Positions 52,461 through 62,608 of a DNA stretch of 64,000 bases are shown piece after piece; position 1 is the stretch's first letter, and each line of letters begins with the position of its first letter. The DNA lies in NCBI GenBank assembly GCA_950106755.1, contig OX467089.1:18643345-18707344 (forward strand), in the 5' to 3' direction. The notes beneath the pieces were generated by a model. It was not told the origin of the DNA. It made no database searches and saw only the letters and a program-made list of their open reading frames with translations. The translations under genes and the position numbers were made by a program. This DNA is from Climacium dendroides (lineage: Eukaryota > Streptophyta > Bryopsida > Hypnales > Climaciaceae).

Positions 52461-53290
52461 ATTTATGAAAAGGAAGGATTGCCCTAAAAAAGATTATAAA
52501 AAATGCTAGAAAAAGTGGATGAAATTGCTAGACAACTTTGAAATATAAAAATATATTAGATGAAATTGCCCAATTGTGGATGAAAACCATACCATACATC
52601 CAATACAAGAGGCAACCCATTTATAACCGACATCCCATTCTGGTAGTATAGACCATTGCCTTTTTGACTGTGCACAAAAAATTTGAAGCAATTACATATG
52701 GCACAACTTTCTATGCAGTTGTCGCACTATATAATTGGCTTAGGAGAGTTTCAATATTGCAATCAAAATTGTTGGAAAGATAATGGGCTATATCATCAGA
52801 ATAGAAGAAAGCCCATTTTCCACTAAAGTTCTCAATAATTTTATGTTGCAAAAAAACATCTAAAAAATTATGCCTACATTGTAATGCCTCTTTCGAAACT
52901 TGTAGAAATGAAAGTTTTGAAAAAATCAGCCGTGCAAATAGTCCAAATGGCTTAAGTGGTCAAAATGGGTTGGCTCCCTTAAATGGATAAATGTTGCAAT
53001 TTGGAAAACCAATATCATTTTTTATATTGCCAATATGGCACTTCTTCAAAAATGGAAAAGAAGCCCGTAGCACCAACATCCAACCCTGCGGCCTCAGTTG
53101 CCAACCCTGTGGATTTGGTTCCCGACCTTGTAGCCTCGGTAGTCGAACGTTTACCCGACCCTAAGTCCGAACCTAATACCGACCCTGGTTGGAGGCTCAG
53201 TGTAGCCCTAGTCGGTCGTCACCCTCCTTTCGCCGAGCGGGGGGAGGGTCAACGCATTTGTTGCTAGCTTTGTTAGTTTTGTTGGTTTGG
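52461..53290. other. AT-rich DNA with one short Pro/Val-rich ORF
   Basis: A frame at 52983-53267 encodes an imperfect internal repeat (SNPAASVANPVDLVPDLVASV) and no recognised domain. It is more GC-rich than its surroundings and runs into the minisatellite. I do not claim a gene. Confidence 0.3.
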
Positions 53291-53329
53291 TTTAGGGTTT
53301 AGTTTCTTCGTTGAGGTTTCGTGTGAAGT

Positions 53330-54430
53330 GGTTTGTTGGCCGCCTGGGTTGCAGCAAAGGAGTGTGGCGAGAGAGCTGTGAGGAATGCTCGAAATTTGAA
53401 ATTGCAAGGTGGTAGGTGCGGATTGCTTGGTGCTTGGTGTTTGGTGCTTGGTGCTTGCTGGGAGGTGCGACGTGCGGATTGCTTGCTGCTTGGTGCTCGG
53501 TACTTCGTACTTCGTGCTTGGTGCTCGGTGCTCGGTTTAGGGTTGCAACTGCTGTGCGAGGTGCAGATTGTTTGGTCCGAGGTGCGGATTGCTTGGTGCT
53601 TGCTGCTTGGTGCGAGGTGTTTCGTACTTGGTGCTTGGTGTTGGATCCTTTGTGCAAGGTTAAGGGTTGCACTTGCTGTTGCTGTGCTCGGTGCTCGGTG
53701 TGAGGTTTAGGGTTGCACCTGCTGTCTGAGTTGCATCTGCTGTTGCGGTGCAAGGTGCAAGGTGCGAGGTTTAGGATGCACCTGTTCTTTGAGTTGCACT
53801 TGCTATGCGAGGTGCGAGGTGCTATCTGAGGTGAGAGGTACGAGGTGCTTTGCTGTCTGAGGTGAGAGGTGCGAGGTGCTTGCTGCAAGGTGCTCTGCTG
53901 TCTGAGGTGCGAGGTGCGAGGTGCTTGCTGCGAGGTGCTTTGTTGTCTGAGTTGCTTGCGAGGTGCTTTGTTGTCTGAGTTGCTTGCTGCTTGCTAAACT
54001 TGCTATGCGAGGTGCGAAGTGCTGAGTTGCACCTACTACCGTCTGAGTTGCTTGGTGCTTGCTGCGAGGTGCTTTGCTGTCTGAGGTGAGAGGTGCGAGG
54101 TGCTTGCTGCAAGGTGCTCTGCTGTTTGAGGTGCGAGGTGCAAGGTGCTTGCTGCGAGGTGCTTTGTTGTCTGAGTTGCTTGCTGCTTGCTAAACTTGCT
54201 ATGCGAGGTGCTGAGTTGCACCTACTACCGTCTGAGTTGCTTGGTGCTTGCTGCGAGGTGCTTTGCTGTCTGAGGTGCGAGGTGCTTGCTGCAAGGTGCT
54301 CTGCTATCTAAGGTGCGAGGTGCGAGGTGCTTGCTGCGAGGTGCTTTGTTGTCTGAGTTGCTTGCTGCTTGCTACAAGGTGCTTGGTGCTTGGTGCAAGA
54401 TGGTGCGAGCTGCACTTGAGCTGCACCTGC
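53330..54430. repeat. G/T-rich minisatellite (GAGGTGC / GCTTGCTGC units)
   Basis: Short words GAGGTGC, GCTTGGTGC, GCTTGCTGC and TTTGCTGTCTGAG are permuted for 1.1 kb. A larger unit of about 220-240 bp containing GCTTGCTAAACTTGCTATGCGAG and ACCTACTACCGTCTGAGTTGC is duplicated near 53990-54080 and 54190-54270. The + strand is rich in G and T, the - strand in C and A. Long open frames on both strands are by-products. Confidence 0.85.
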
Positions 54431-55255
54431 TGTCTACGACATACTTCAGTTGCGAAGTGGGAGGCACAAAATCAGAATTCCTCGTTGCAACAGGTACTTT
54501 GCCAATCTTTTTTCACACTTTTTTTACCTAAATTCAAGCTGCTAGAAATTGCCAGACAGTGCTAATTTCACAAGTTGCCGGTTCCTTGCTTGATGAGATT
54601 CATATTAGATGCTATGCTGTATTAGGGTTTTGTTTCCGTGTGATTGAATTTCAAGGATTCTGTGGTGCAATTTTAGGTCATATGCTTGTGGGTTGTGGGT
54701 TGTGGGATGCTTGTGGGTTTCATTTTTATTTATAGAATGGTGGAAAACAATTGGGAGCACTGGTTTCAATTGCATCTGGATGTTGCAATTCTATTGAATT
54801 TGGGGACGAATCAATTGCATGTCTCCCAAATTACATGTGACTAAGTAGTTGCAATTCTACTTTTCTTGTTTTCTCACTCCTTGTTTTGCACTCTTGGATT
54901 TGCAACAGTGTGATTTGGATACGTTTGTGGTAGCAGCTTTGAGGATTTTTTCATTTGTGGAAGGAGACAAGTATCAAAAACCTATCATTGTGTTATTTGG
55001 CAGGTCAGGACTTCTGCATTGGATGTTAATAAATGGTTCAGGTTTAAGGGTTTAAGGATTTAGGGTTTAGGGTTTAGTATTAGAGGTTTAGGGTTTAGGG
55101 TTCTAATTATCAAACTTTACAGCTGAAGAATGTATTAACCCTCGCATAGAATTTGACGGATATGACCATGATATCTCCGGGTCTTAGGCGGGTATCACCT
55201 AGATATCCCCGGATATCAAGTGGGTATTGAGTGCAAAGTCAGAAATAGAACGTCT
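54431..55255. other. Noncoding DNA with degenerate telomere-like repeats
   Basis: At 55033-55102 there are eight or so TTTAGGG/TTTAAGG variants in the same direction as the array at 49745, broken by TATTAGAGG. The short ORF at 54849-55055 is not recognised. Nothing else is seen. Confidence 0.55.
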
Positions 55256-56046
55256 TCAATTTAGGGCGGACCGTCCTAAACTGCATTTCTGTAGATCATG
55301 AGAATTGATCAATCCTATATATATGCTACGCTGATAAATCAAAAATGTCGTCCATGCGTAATTTAGTGTGGACCATCCTTAACTGAATTTTTGTTCATAA
55401 TAAGAACTCGTAAACTCTACATATAAGGTACGCTAACTCGGTAAGGAATAAAAAATGTAGTACTTGCACAATTTAGGGCGGACTGTCCTAAACTGCATTT
55501 CTGTAAATCACGAGAATTGATGAACCCTATGCATATGCTACGCTGAAAAATAAAAAATATAGTCCATGTGCAAGTTAGGACGGACCGCCCTAAACCGCCT
55601 TTCTGTTGAAATTCAGAATTGATCAACCCTATATATGTGCTACATATAAAAACCGAGAATATAGACCACGCACAATTTAGGACGGACCGCCCTAAACTGC
55701 ACTCCAAAGCACTACACTGACGATAGAAGCATAGACATTACCATAAAATGATTAAAGAAATCAGACACATTAAAACATTTCAGTGATGATTGGTAGATAA
55801 AATACTTCTAAAACTCAATGCCTCTTATACTAATTAAACAAAAAAGCTTACAAACCAAAGAATAATCCCAGCAGTTTAGGACGGACCGCCCTAATCTGCA
55901 GACTAATACAGAAACGTAGGCAACAAACAAAAGACTACAAAATCAAAAATAAATAAGGGCGCAATCAAAATTGACTTAAGAAAGATCAACAAGAAAAATG
56001 TGCGTCTACGTCTAGCAACATTTTAGCTCGGTCTGTCCTAAACCGC
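55256..56046. repeat. Array 2 of seven 29-bp near-palindromes
   Basis: Copies start at 55256, 55358, 55468, 55570, 55672, 55871 and 56018. They fit the same 29-bp model as array 1 without gaps. The first five are 102-110 bp apart and here the spacers are also similar (TTTCTGTA.ATCA.GAGAATTGATCAA, TATGCTACGCTGA.AAAT), so this part is a tandem array of a unit of about 102 bp. It ends 26 bp before the start codon of the downstream gene. Confidence 0.88.
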
Positions 56047-56072
56047 AACAATAGACTGAATTCTAGTTGTCC

Positions 56073-57554
56073 ATGCGCAGAATGGAGGAATACATGGATC
56101 AACTCAAGGCGCACTTCAAAAGAGTTGAGGATGTCGAAGAAGAAAGTCCAAATGTAGACGAGGATATGATAGAAGGGGACTGGTGGGAGTTCGAAAATCC
56201 AAAAGAGGTGGACGCGTGGTGTCTAAAGATGGTGCCCCATACAAACAACATGCACTTCAACATGAAGTACCGGAATTCAAAGACGTATCTGCCGATCTCA
56301 TTTGACGAGAAAGTGAAGCGAGTGTCTACGGATAAATTCCCTATAATCAAAATTCACTGCGTCACCACCACCAACGAATTCCCAGCGGGCAATCAGTACC
56401 ACTTCACATTACTCTTGAACTCAGAGAAGATTTGGTTCAACATATCGCCATTCTTGGAAAGTCTAGAGCCGACGCCATACAGATCGGAGATCAAAGAGTT
56501 GGAGCGCAAAATAGATAGTGGCGAGTACCACAATATGGACGGAATTCCACTGACGGAAAGCAGACTATGCACGAAGATCACGCTCCTGATGAACTCCTTC
56601 GTAGTCATCAAGGAGAAGATAGCAATGCAAAGATCCTTCATGGCTCCACGGACGGTATCCGTGGAGACAGCTGCTCAAGATGAAGGTCAGCCATCAACGG
56701 GGGAAAAGGCTGGTGGGTCACAAAGTAAAGGCAAGACAAACAGGAAGCCCCCACCATCTCCAGCAACAGCACCTCAAAGCAGTCCGTTGGCATCCGGGTC
56801 AGCAAGGAAGGCAGTCGAGAGGACATCGGAGCAGTCAAGCGTGGAGTCGGCAAGCTATCTCGAAGAAATGAATGTCGTTCCGGAAGCCCTTAAGACGGAG
56901 CGGAAGCCAAACTACAAAGATATAAGCGCTCTATACAAGAACTTCTGGGAGAAGTACTCCACTGCGTTTATCTACGGAGTTGGTGAGAAGAAAGAGTTGC
57001 CGATTGGAAAATTGAAGGAGGCACCTGCCGAACTCAACATACGCGTGAAGGAGGACAAAATTGTTAAAGAGATGCTCCATTATCTTGTCAACATGCCGGA
57101 CAAGAGCGTGAAGCAAACTCTTTGCGTCACACCGGTCTTGCCAAAAGGCAAAAGAGATCCACCTCGATGGGAGGAGGTGATGGACGGAGACTTCTACATC
57201 ATCAATGGCCAGCACAGCGTAGCTGCAAGCCACCTGATGATGTAAGAGGAAAGCATGGTGAACGAAGAAGTGAAGAAACACTTCAGAACCTGGAAATGCT
57301 ATGTGGTTTGGTCACTCAATAAGGAGATGTTGAGGACAATCTCCGCATACTATAATCAGACCAACCACTTTCAGCCTGCTACGCCATCTTGGGCAACAAA
57401 TATCTTGGGAGCAAGGATTGTGTGGGTTTCCATGGGAAGACGGGGAATGCTGGTATGCGAGCGGGGGTCTATGAGCGGCAAGCTGGAAGCGGGCATTAGT
57501 GAGCAAGGAGTGGTAATATTGGAAGAAAAAAGAATGGGTTTAAGAAAAAAGTAG
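56073..57554 (+). pseudogene. GQHS-motif protein gene with one in-frame stop
   Basis: ATG 56073. The first frame of 390 codons ends at TAA 57243-57245, but the same frame continues to 57554 with clearly related content, so the stop looks secondary. The N-terminal part (residues 1-200) is globular and unrecognised (WWEFENPKEVDAWCLKMV). A Ser/Pro/Lys-rich linker spans about 205-270. The C-terminal part holds KQTLCVTPVLPKG, WEEVMDGDFYIINGQHSVAAS, then, after the stop, WKCYVVWSLNKEMLRTISAYYNQTNHFQ and PSWATNILGARIVW. IINGQHSVAAS resembles the DGQHR/ParB-Srx signature, where the motif binds nucleotide or phosphate; this is a motif-level resemblance only. It stands directly behind array 2, so it probably belongs with the DUF7869-like gene. 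Confidence 0.6.
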
Positions 57555-57800
57555 GATTAAAAAAATGAGATAGTGGATGAAAGAAGGAATGAAAGCGGAT
57601 TTGAAAAATGGATGAAAAAGTAGATGACAATGGATGAATGTAGTTGGATTTTTGGATGAAAGTGGATGAAAGTGGATGAAAGTAGTTGGATTTTGGATGA
57701 ACATGGATGAGAAATGGATGAAAGTTATTGGGATTTTGGATGAATGTGGATGAAAAAGTGGGTGAGTGTGATTGAAAATTTGAATGAAAGTATATAATAA
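57555..57800. repeat. GGATGAAAG-type minisatellite
   Basis: TGGATGAAAGTGGATGAAAG, GTAGTTGGATTTTTGGATGA and GGATGAAAAAGT are repeated irregularly over about 240 bp, starting where the coding similarity of the preceding gene ends. Confidence 0.65.
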
Positions 57801-60690
57801 AATAGATGAAAATCAGTCAAGGTTAAAGACATTCCCATTGTTGAATTTAACTTGGTGTTTTTTATACTACAAGGCCATAGTCCATAGTAATATAGGATCC
57901 TATCACCGTGGGAATGTTTAACCCCTAAAGGTTCTTAACTATGTTTTTATCAAAACCACTTCAGAATTGCCATTTCTACTACAAGTACCAAATAGTTTTT
58001 TAAATTTACTATTGGACACATGTGACTATAGGAACTTGTAGTACACTAGTTTTAAAAGGTGAGGAAATTTCTACTATATAGATTTCAAGATATTAACATT
58101 TGAATTGCCAAAGTACCTTTTGTAGTCCTTGCAAAAACTTGAGAAGCTTGCACTTCACAAGGTCACATTTGAATGAAAAAAAGTCCAAAATGGTTGAATT
58201 CTTTTGATCTATTTTAGAAAATTGGGTAGTTGCTCCAAAAATTCCACAATATTTAGGATTGTGAAACATATAGGAAAAAAATAGAGAATAGATAGAAGTA
58301 GAGAATGTTTCAAAATACTAATTTCTTAAGAATTCAATTATGGAATTGAAAAATGCCGAACCCAATGGTTGTGATGTTTTAATAAAAAATCAAAACCCAA
58401 AGACTTCAAATTTTGAACAAATATTAAAAATTGAGTTAAATAAAGAACTCCAAAGTTCATTTTAGAGTGTAGAATCCTTATCTACCCGCGTACTAAAAAT
58501 GCTCAGAACTTGTGACTTGCATAGACTTAGAGGAAATAAAATAATGTATTTTTAGATGCCCTTTGGTAGGCCTATGCCTACCTTTTGTGGAAATAGACTA
58601 CCAAAATTTCAAATCTAGATCATTCAATTTAAATACAATGAATGTAGTAAGAACCTCTAAACCTCAAATTGTTATAAATTATGAATATTCAATTATAGTT
58701 TTTAAAAATATTATTTAAGAAAATAAGGGATGTGAGTGCCGTCAAGTTAGACAAGTCCACTAATTATTTCATGTTCTTGAGACTTAGGATTCAAAAGTTA
58801 TAGTAGAAGAGAAAAATCACTCCAACTATGATGAAGAATAGGACAAGTGTTTCTTGCAATGACCACATGGACCATAGAAAGATTTGTGTCATCATATGTA
58901 GTATATATAATGTTGGGAAAAACATGTAAATTTTCAAAGAATAAGTGCTCCATTCCATGTTAAGATCAATGATCTACTTCATTTTTATGGAAACTGAAGT
59001 TTGATTGCATAAATTTCTATACTAACAAAAAGCATTAGACCAAAATTGTGTTTGAGAATCTAAATACATTGCCTAGATCTTTCATTGACAAGTTATAACC
59101 ATAATTGTAGTGAAGTCTTTAAGGTACACATTACAAATTTGGTCAAACTTCATGAGGTATTGGACTTCCTTTATGAATAGCACAGTCAAAAGCCAATCCA
59201 AAGAAGTACTTCAAATCATACAAGTAACAATACAAGTTCTTTCTGAGTTCTTGAAAGGATCAGTGGATTTAGAATCCAAGGTCATTTTCACCACCAATGT
59301 GCAATACTCTGCCAAAGTTAGCTTGCAAGGGTCAAGAATACTAATCTACCATGTTGTGACATACTTAATGATTTCCCTCCTTGTTTCCATGAACTCCAAG
59401 TGTTGTTTTGATGAAGTTTTGAAGTTTCGAGGGACTCATTCTATGCAAATTTTGCATACTACTTGCATCCAAAGAGTATTTCAAGGGGATATTATTATTA
59501 TCTTTAATATTATATAAATTACCTTTTTGTTACATAAAATGCTAAAATTGCATAATTAAAAGTGAAGGTTTGTTTATTTGTTTGAATTTTTAATTTTCCA
59601 ATATACAACTTCACTACAAAAACAAAAACACTAATTTTCCAATATATAACTTTACTATTAAATTTGCATATGTATTTTGATAATATGGTGGTAGTTTTAT
59701 TACAATTCTAAATCATTTATAGATTTGCCTTATCCTCCATTGAGCAATTGATGACTACAACATCATACATTCAATGTATAAGATTACCCCCCTCCAAACC
59801 CAATTTTGATAGAAAATTATTAACCTTAGATGATGTCAATTAACATTTTTGAATGAAATGGTTGCTTATAAAATTTGAAAAACAACATCTATTTAAAATA
59901 CCCTTTGTAAGTTGTAATTGTATGAATGGCTTTATTGGTACTTTTGGATTAAAAAAATAATTTTCAAATTTTTTCCACCATTTCTTTATTGGGCCCCTAT
60001 GATTGGACATATGTATTTTCTAAGCCTAACATATAGGGAGCCCCCCAAGCTTATAGTAGCCATAATGGCTTTGAGCCAATCTTCAATTCAAGTCATTAAT
60101 ACAAATTAAAGTCAAAAGAGACTTCATATATTGCAAAGTTGATCCTATGAACAATACAATGGACACCAATCATGTAGGGAGCACAATCCCTCTCAAGTTG
60201 CATAGTGACACCATTTTGGCATCATTGAAAGACATTCATCCCATCAACTCCAAAACAAACAAGCTTGGAGAGCAAATCTTTTGTGACATAAGTTGTGAGA
60301 TGCACAGATCTTCTCATTCTTGAAATGCTCATTAGTCTTCTTTTGATATAAATTCTCCTACCATGACTCCTTTAGGCATGACCTTTAATGCTTGTTTCCA
60401 ATTGGTATGCTTGAGAATGTCATCTTTCTACATTTGTCATTTAGAAGATATTTCTCATTAAAAGATTGTGTTCAAAATTCGAGAATTATTAAATAGTCTC
60501 TTAGGTATTTACCTCCTTTACCAAGTGATTGTTGGCTTAAATTGATACAAATTTTCTATACCAAAATGTTACTTCTACAAATAAATACTAATACTAGCCG
60601 AATCTATGTGTAGGGAAAAGGCAAGAGACAAGAAAAAATTGTGCATAATGAATCACAGGGATGCTTGTTGCGATCTAAGCTTTCATTATG
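57801..60690. other. AT-rich DNA, no recognised gene
   Basis: A 135-codon frame at 59110-59517 encodes no recognisable domain and has AT-rich, intergenic-like composition. Nothing else of note; no RNA gene seen. Confidence 0.5.
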
Positions 60691-60699
60691 AATGTCAAA

Positions 60700-60952
60700 T
60701 GAAATAATTGGGTTATGCCCAATTCCTATTGAAAAACAAATAGTTGTTATTTATGCAGCTATTAAAGGTTATTTAGATCAAATTCCTATTTTGAGCATCA
60801 ATCAATATGAACCTGAGCTTTTGAAGTCTATAGACTCAGATATATTTTTTGCTATTGTACAACAAAAAAACATTACTCAGTAGATTGATAGTGAACTGAC
60901 TATTTTTTGTTAAATATTTATACAAAGCTTCTTAGCAACTCATTCAGTTTAA
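60700..60952 (+). pseudogene. atp1: Nuclear copy of the 3' end of mitochondrial atp1 (NUMT)
   Basis: The frame from about 60716 reads CPIPIEKQIVVIYAAIKGYLDQIPI, SINQYEPELLKSID, FAIVQQKNIT and, after a TAG and a TAA, QSFLATHSV then stop at 60952. This is the C-terminus of the mitochondrial F1-ATPase alpha subunit, which forms the catalytic hexamer with beta in the inner membrane. Most differences from the expected protein are what C-to-T changes would give (Pro to Ser, Ser to Phe, Gln to stop twice). The insertion is short, truncated upstream and cannot function. Confidence 0.85.
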
Positions 60953-62020
60953 AAATGAAACTAGAAAAAAATTTCAGGCGTAGGTTTTGTTTCTGTGCCA
61001 CTAGGTGGAGGGTGAAAGCGGTTTAGGATGTGATGGATTTTGTGACATAAGTTGTGTTATTTATGTACTTAATATAATAGATGAAGATCCTTTAACTATA
61101 CATCAATTTTACATTTATATTAGTGCATAATAGATTTTCAATTTTATAGAAATATATATAAGTGCATGTATTTAGATGCACTAAATTTACCTTTAAAGAA
61201 GTTCAATTTCTATTAATAGCTTTAAATAAGTGGTTTGTAAATTGATTTGTTGTTAAAAATTCATTCATTCATTGTTCAAAATTTGAATGTTTGGTCCTCA
61301 ACTCCTAAAAGACATGGCATATGGATTTTAAACAATGGATGGATCTCAAGCATCTTAAAATGCATTTTTATATCTATTATTTTTTGGAAAGATCCTTGTG
61401 TTGAGTCTTTAGTATTTGCAAAATAAAGATTTTGAAGATTTTGCTTTGCAATTATTTTATAAATCAAAGGGTACTAGTAATTTTGTCCATTTTAAAAACT
61501 TTTCAGTTTTTAAAATGACCCTTCAAAAATGATTTGAATAAAAAAAAAATTCAAAAATCTTTATGATTAGAATTTAAAATTATGAAATTAAAAAAAAACT
61601 TATGAAAATGACAAATACTCAATCAATAATTGAGTTTTGAAGGAATTTTTAATTTTTTACTTCAAATATTATTGAGAAATATTAGATTGTGTACTAGTTG
61701 ATCTAGTTATATGGATATCATCTATGGGTCACATTTTACAACTATTGTTTAAGAGTCATTATTAAAATTATTATTTTAAATTGTATTTTATAATACATCT
61801 TTACAATTTTTACAATTTTGACTATTCCCTAGTCCTTTAGGGTTTAAAGGGTTTAAAGAGAAAAATCAATTTAACATTATCAAATTTAAAGATACTATAC
61901 ATCCTCTACAAAGAATTTTGTATATAAAAAATACCTTATGATTCATGATAAATTATGCTTGATTATTTCTTAGACATCTTATTGTTTAGAGTGTTAGCAT
62001 TGGATAGATTGTGAGCCTTT
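60953..62020. other. AT-rich DNA, no gene seen
   Basis: Only AT-rich sequence with poly-A/T runs is seen between the mitochondrial fragment and the MITE. Confidence 0.55.
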
Positions 62021-62206
62021 CACTAGTAGAAAATGTAAGAATTTCAACAGAATTATGTTATTTCAGTCGCGTTGTTTTGGTCACTGAACAACAAATTTCT
62101 GTTGAAATTAACAGATTAATTTCAACAGAAATCTGTTGTTCAGTGACCAAAACAATGTGACTGAAACAACAAAATTCTGTTGAAATTCCTGCATTTTCTA
62201 CTAGTG
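62021..62206. mobile_element. CACTA-type foldback MITE, 186 bp
   Basis: Starts CACTAGTAGAAAATG and ends CATTTTCTACTAGTG; the whole element is one long inverted repeat. Flanking TSD TTT (62018-62020, 62207-62209). Within each arm, AATTTCAACAGAA and its complement recur, so the hairpin contains smaller inverted repeats. The CACTA end and 3-bp TSD point to mobilisation by a CACTA transposase. Its termini differ from those of the 13.5-kb element after CACTA. Confidence 0.9.
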
Positions 62207-62608
62207 TTTTTAAGGACATGCTATAAAGAGCTACACCAAATAAATGAAATACAATTCAATTTGATAAAGAAATAATTTTTTGGCTATTCTTCAATCATGT
62301 CATTAAGCTTAGTCACTAAATAATGCATGTTCAGCCATGAGTCATTGAGGTACAAAGACAAGTTATACAATACTCAAAATCAGAACAACAAGCATTCATA
62401 AACTGCACAGTGAACGAGTCATCCACAATTCACAAACAAATCTGGCACTCTGATTGACAAGCCATGGTACCCTGTATTGAAGCATGTACAACCCAGACAA
62501 AAGATGGCCATTTGAAAAATTCAATTTTATTGAACCCCATAAGTGCATCACAATTGATGTCTGTTTCACTCCTAGACTCTGACTCTCATAAAAGGGCAAG
62601 CAGCCAAC

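Noticed and set aside
53292..53888. Open frame of 198 codons (minus) and several overlapping frames in the minisatellite
   Set aside because: All frames read short repeated words of the minisatellite on both strands; no domain and no codon structure.
59110..59517. 135-codon ORF
   Set aside because: No recognisable domain, AT-rich composition like the surrounding DNA; not supported as a gene.
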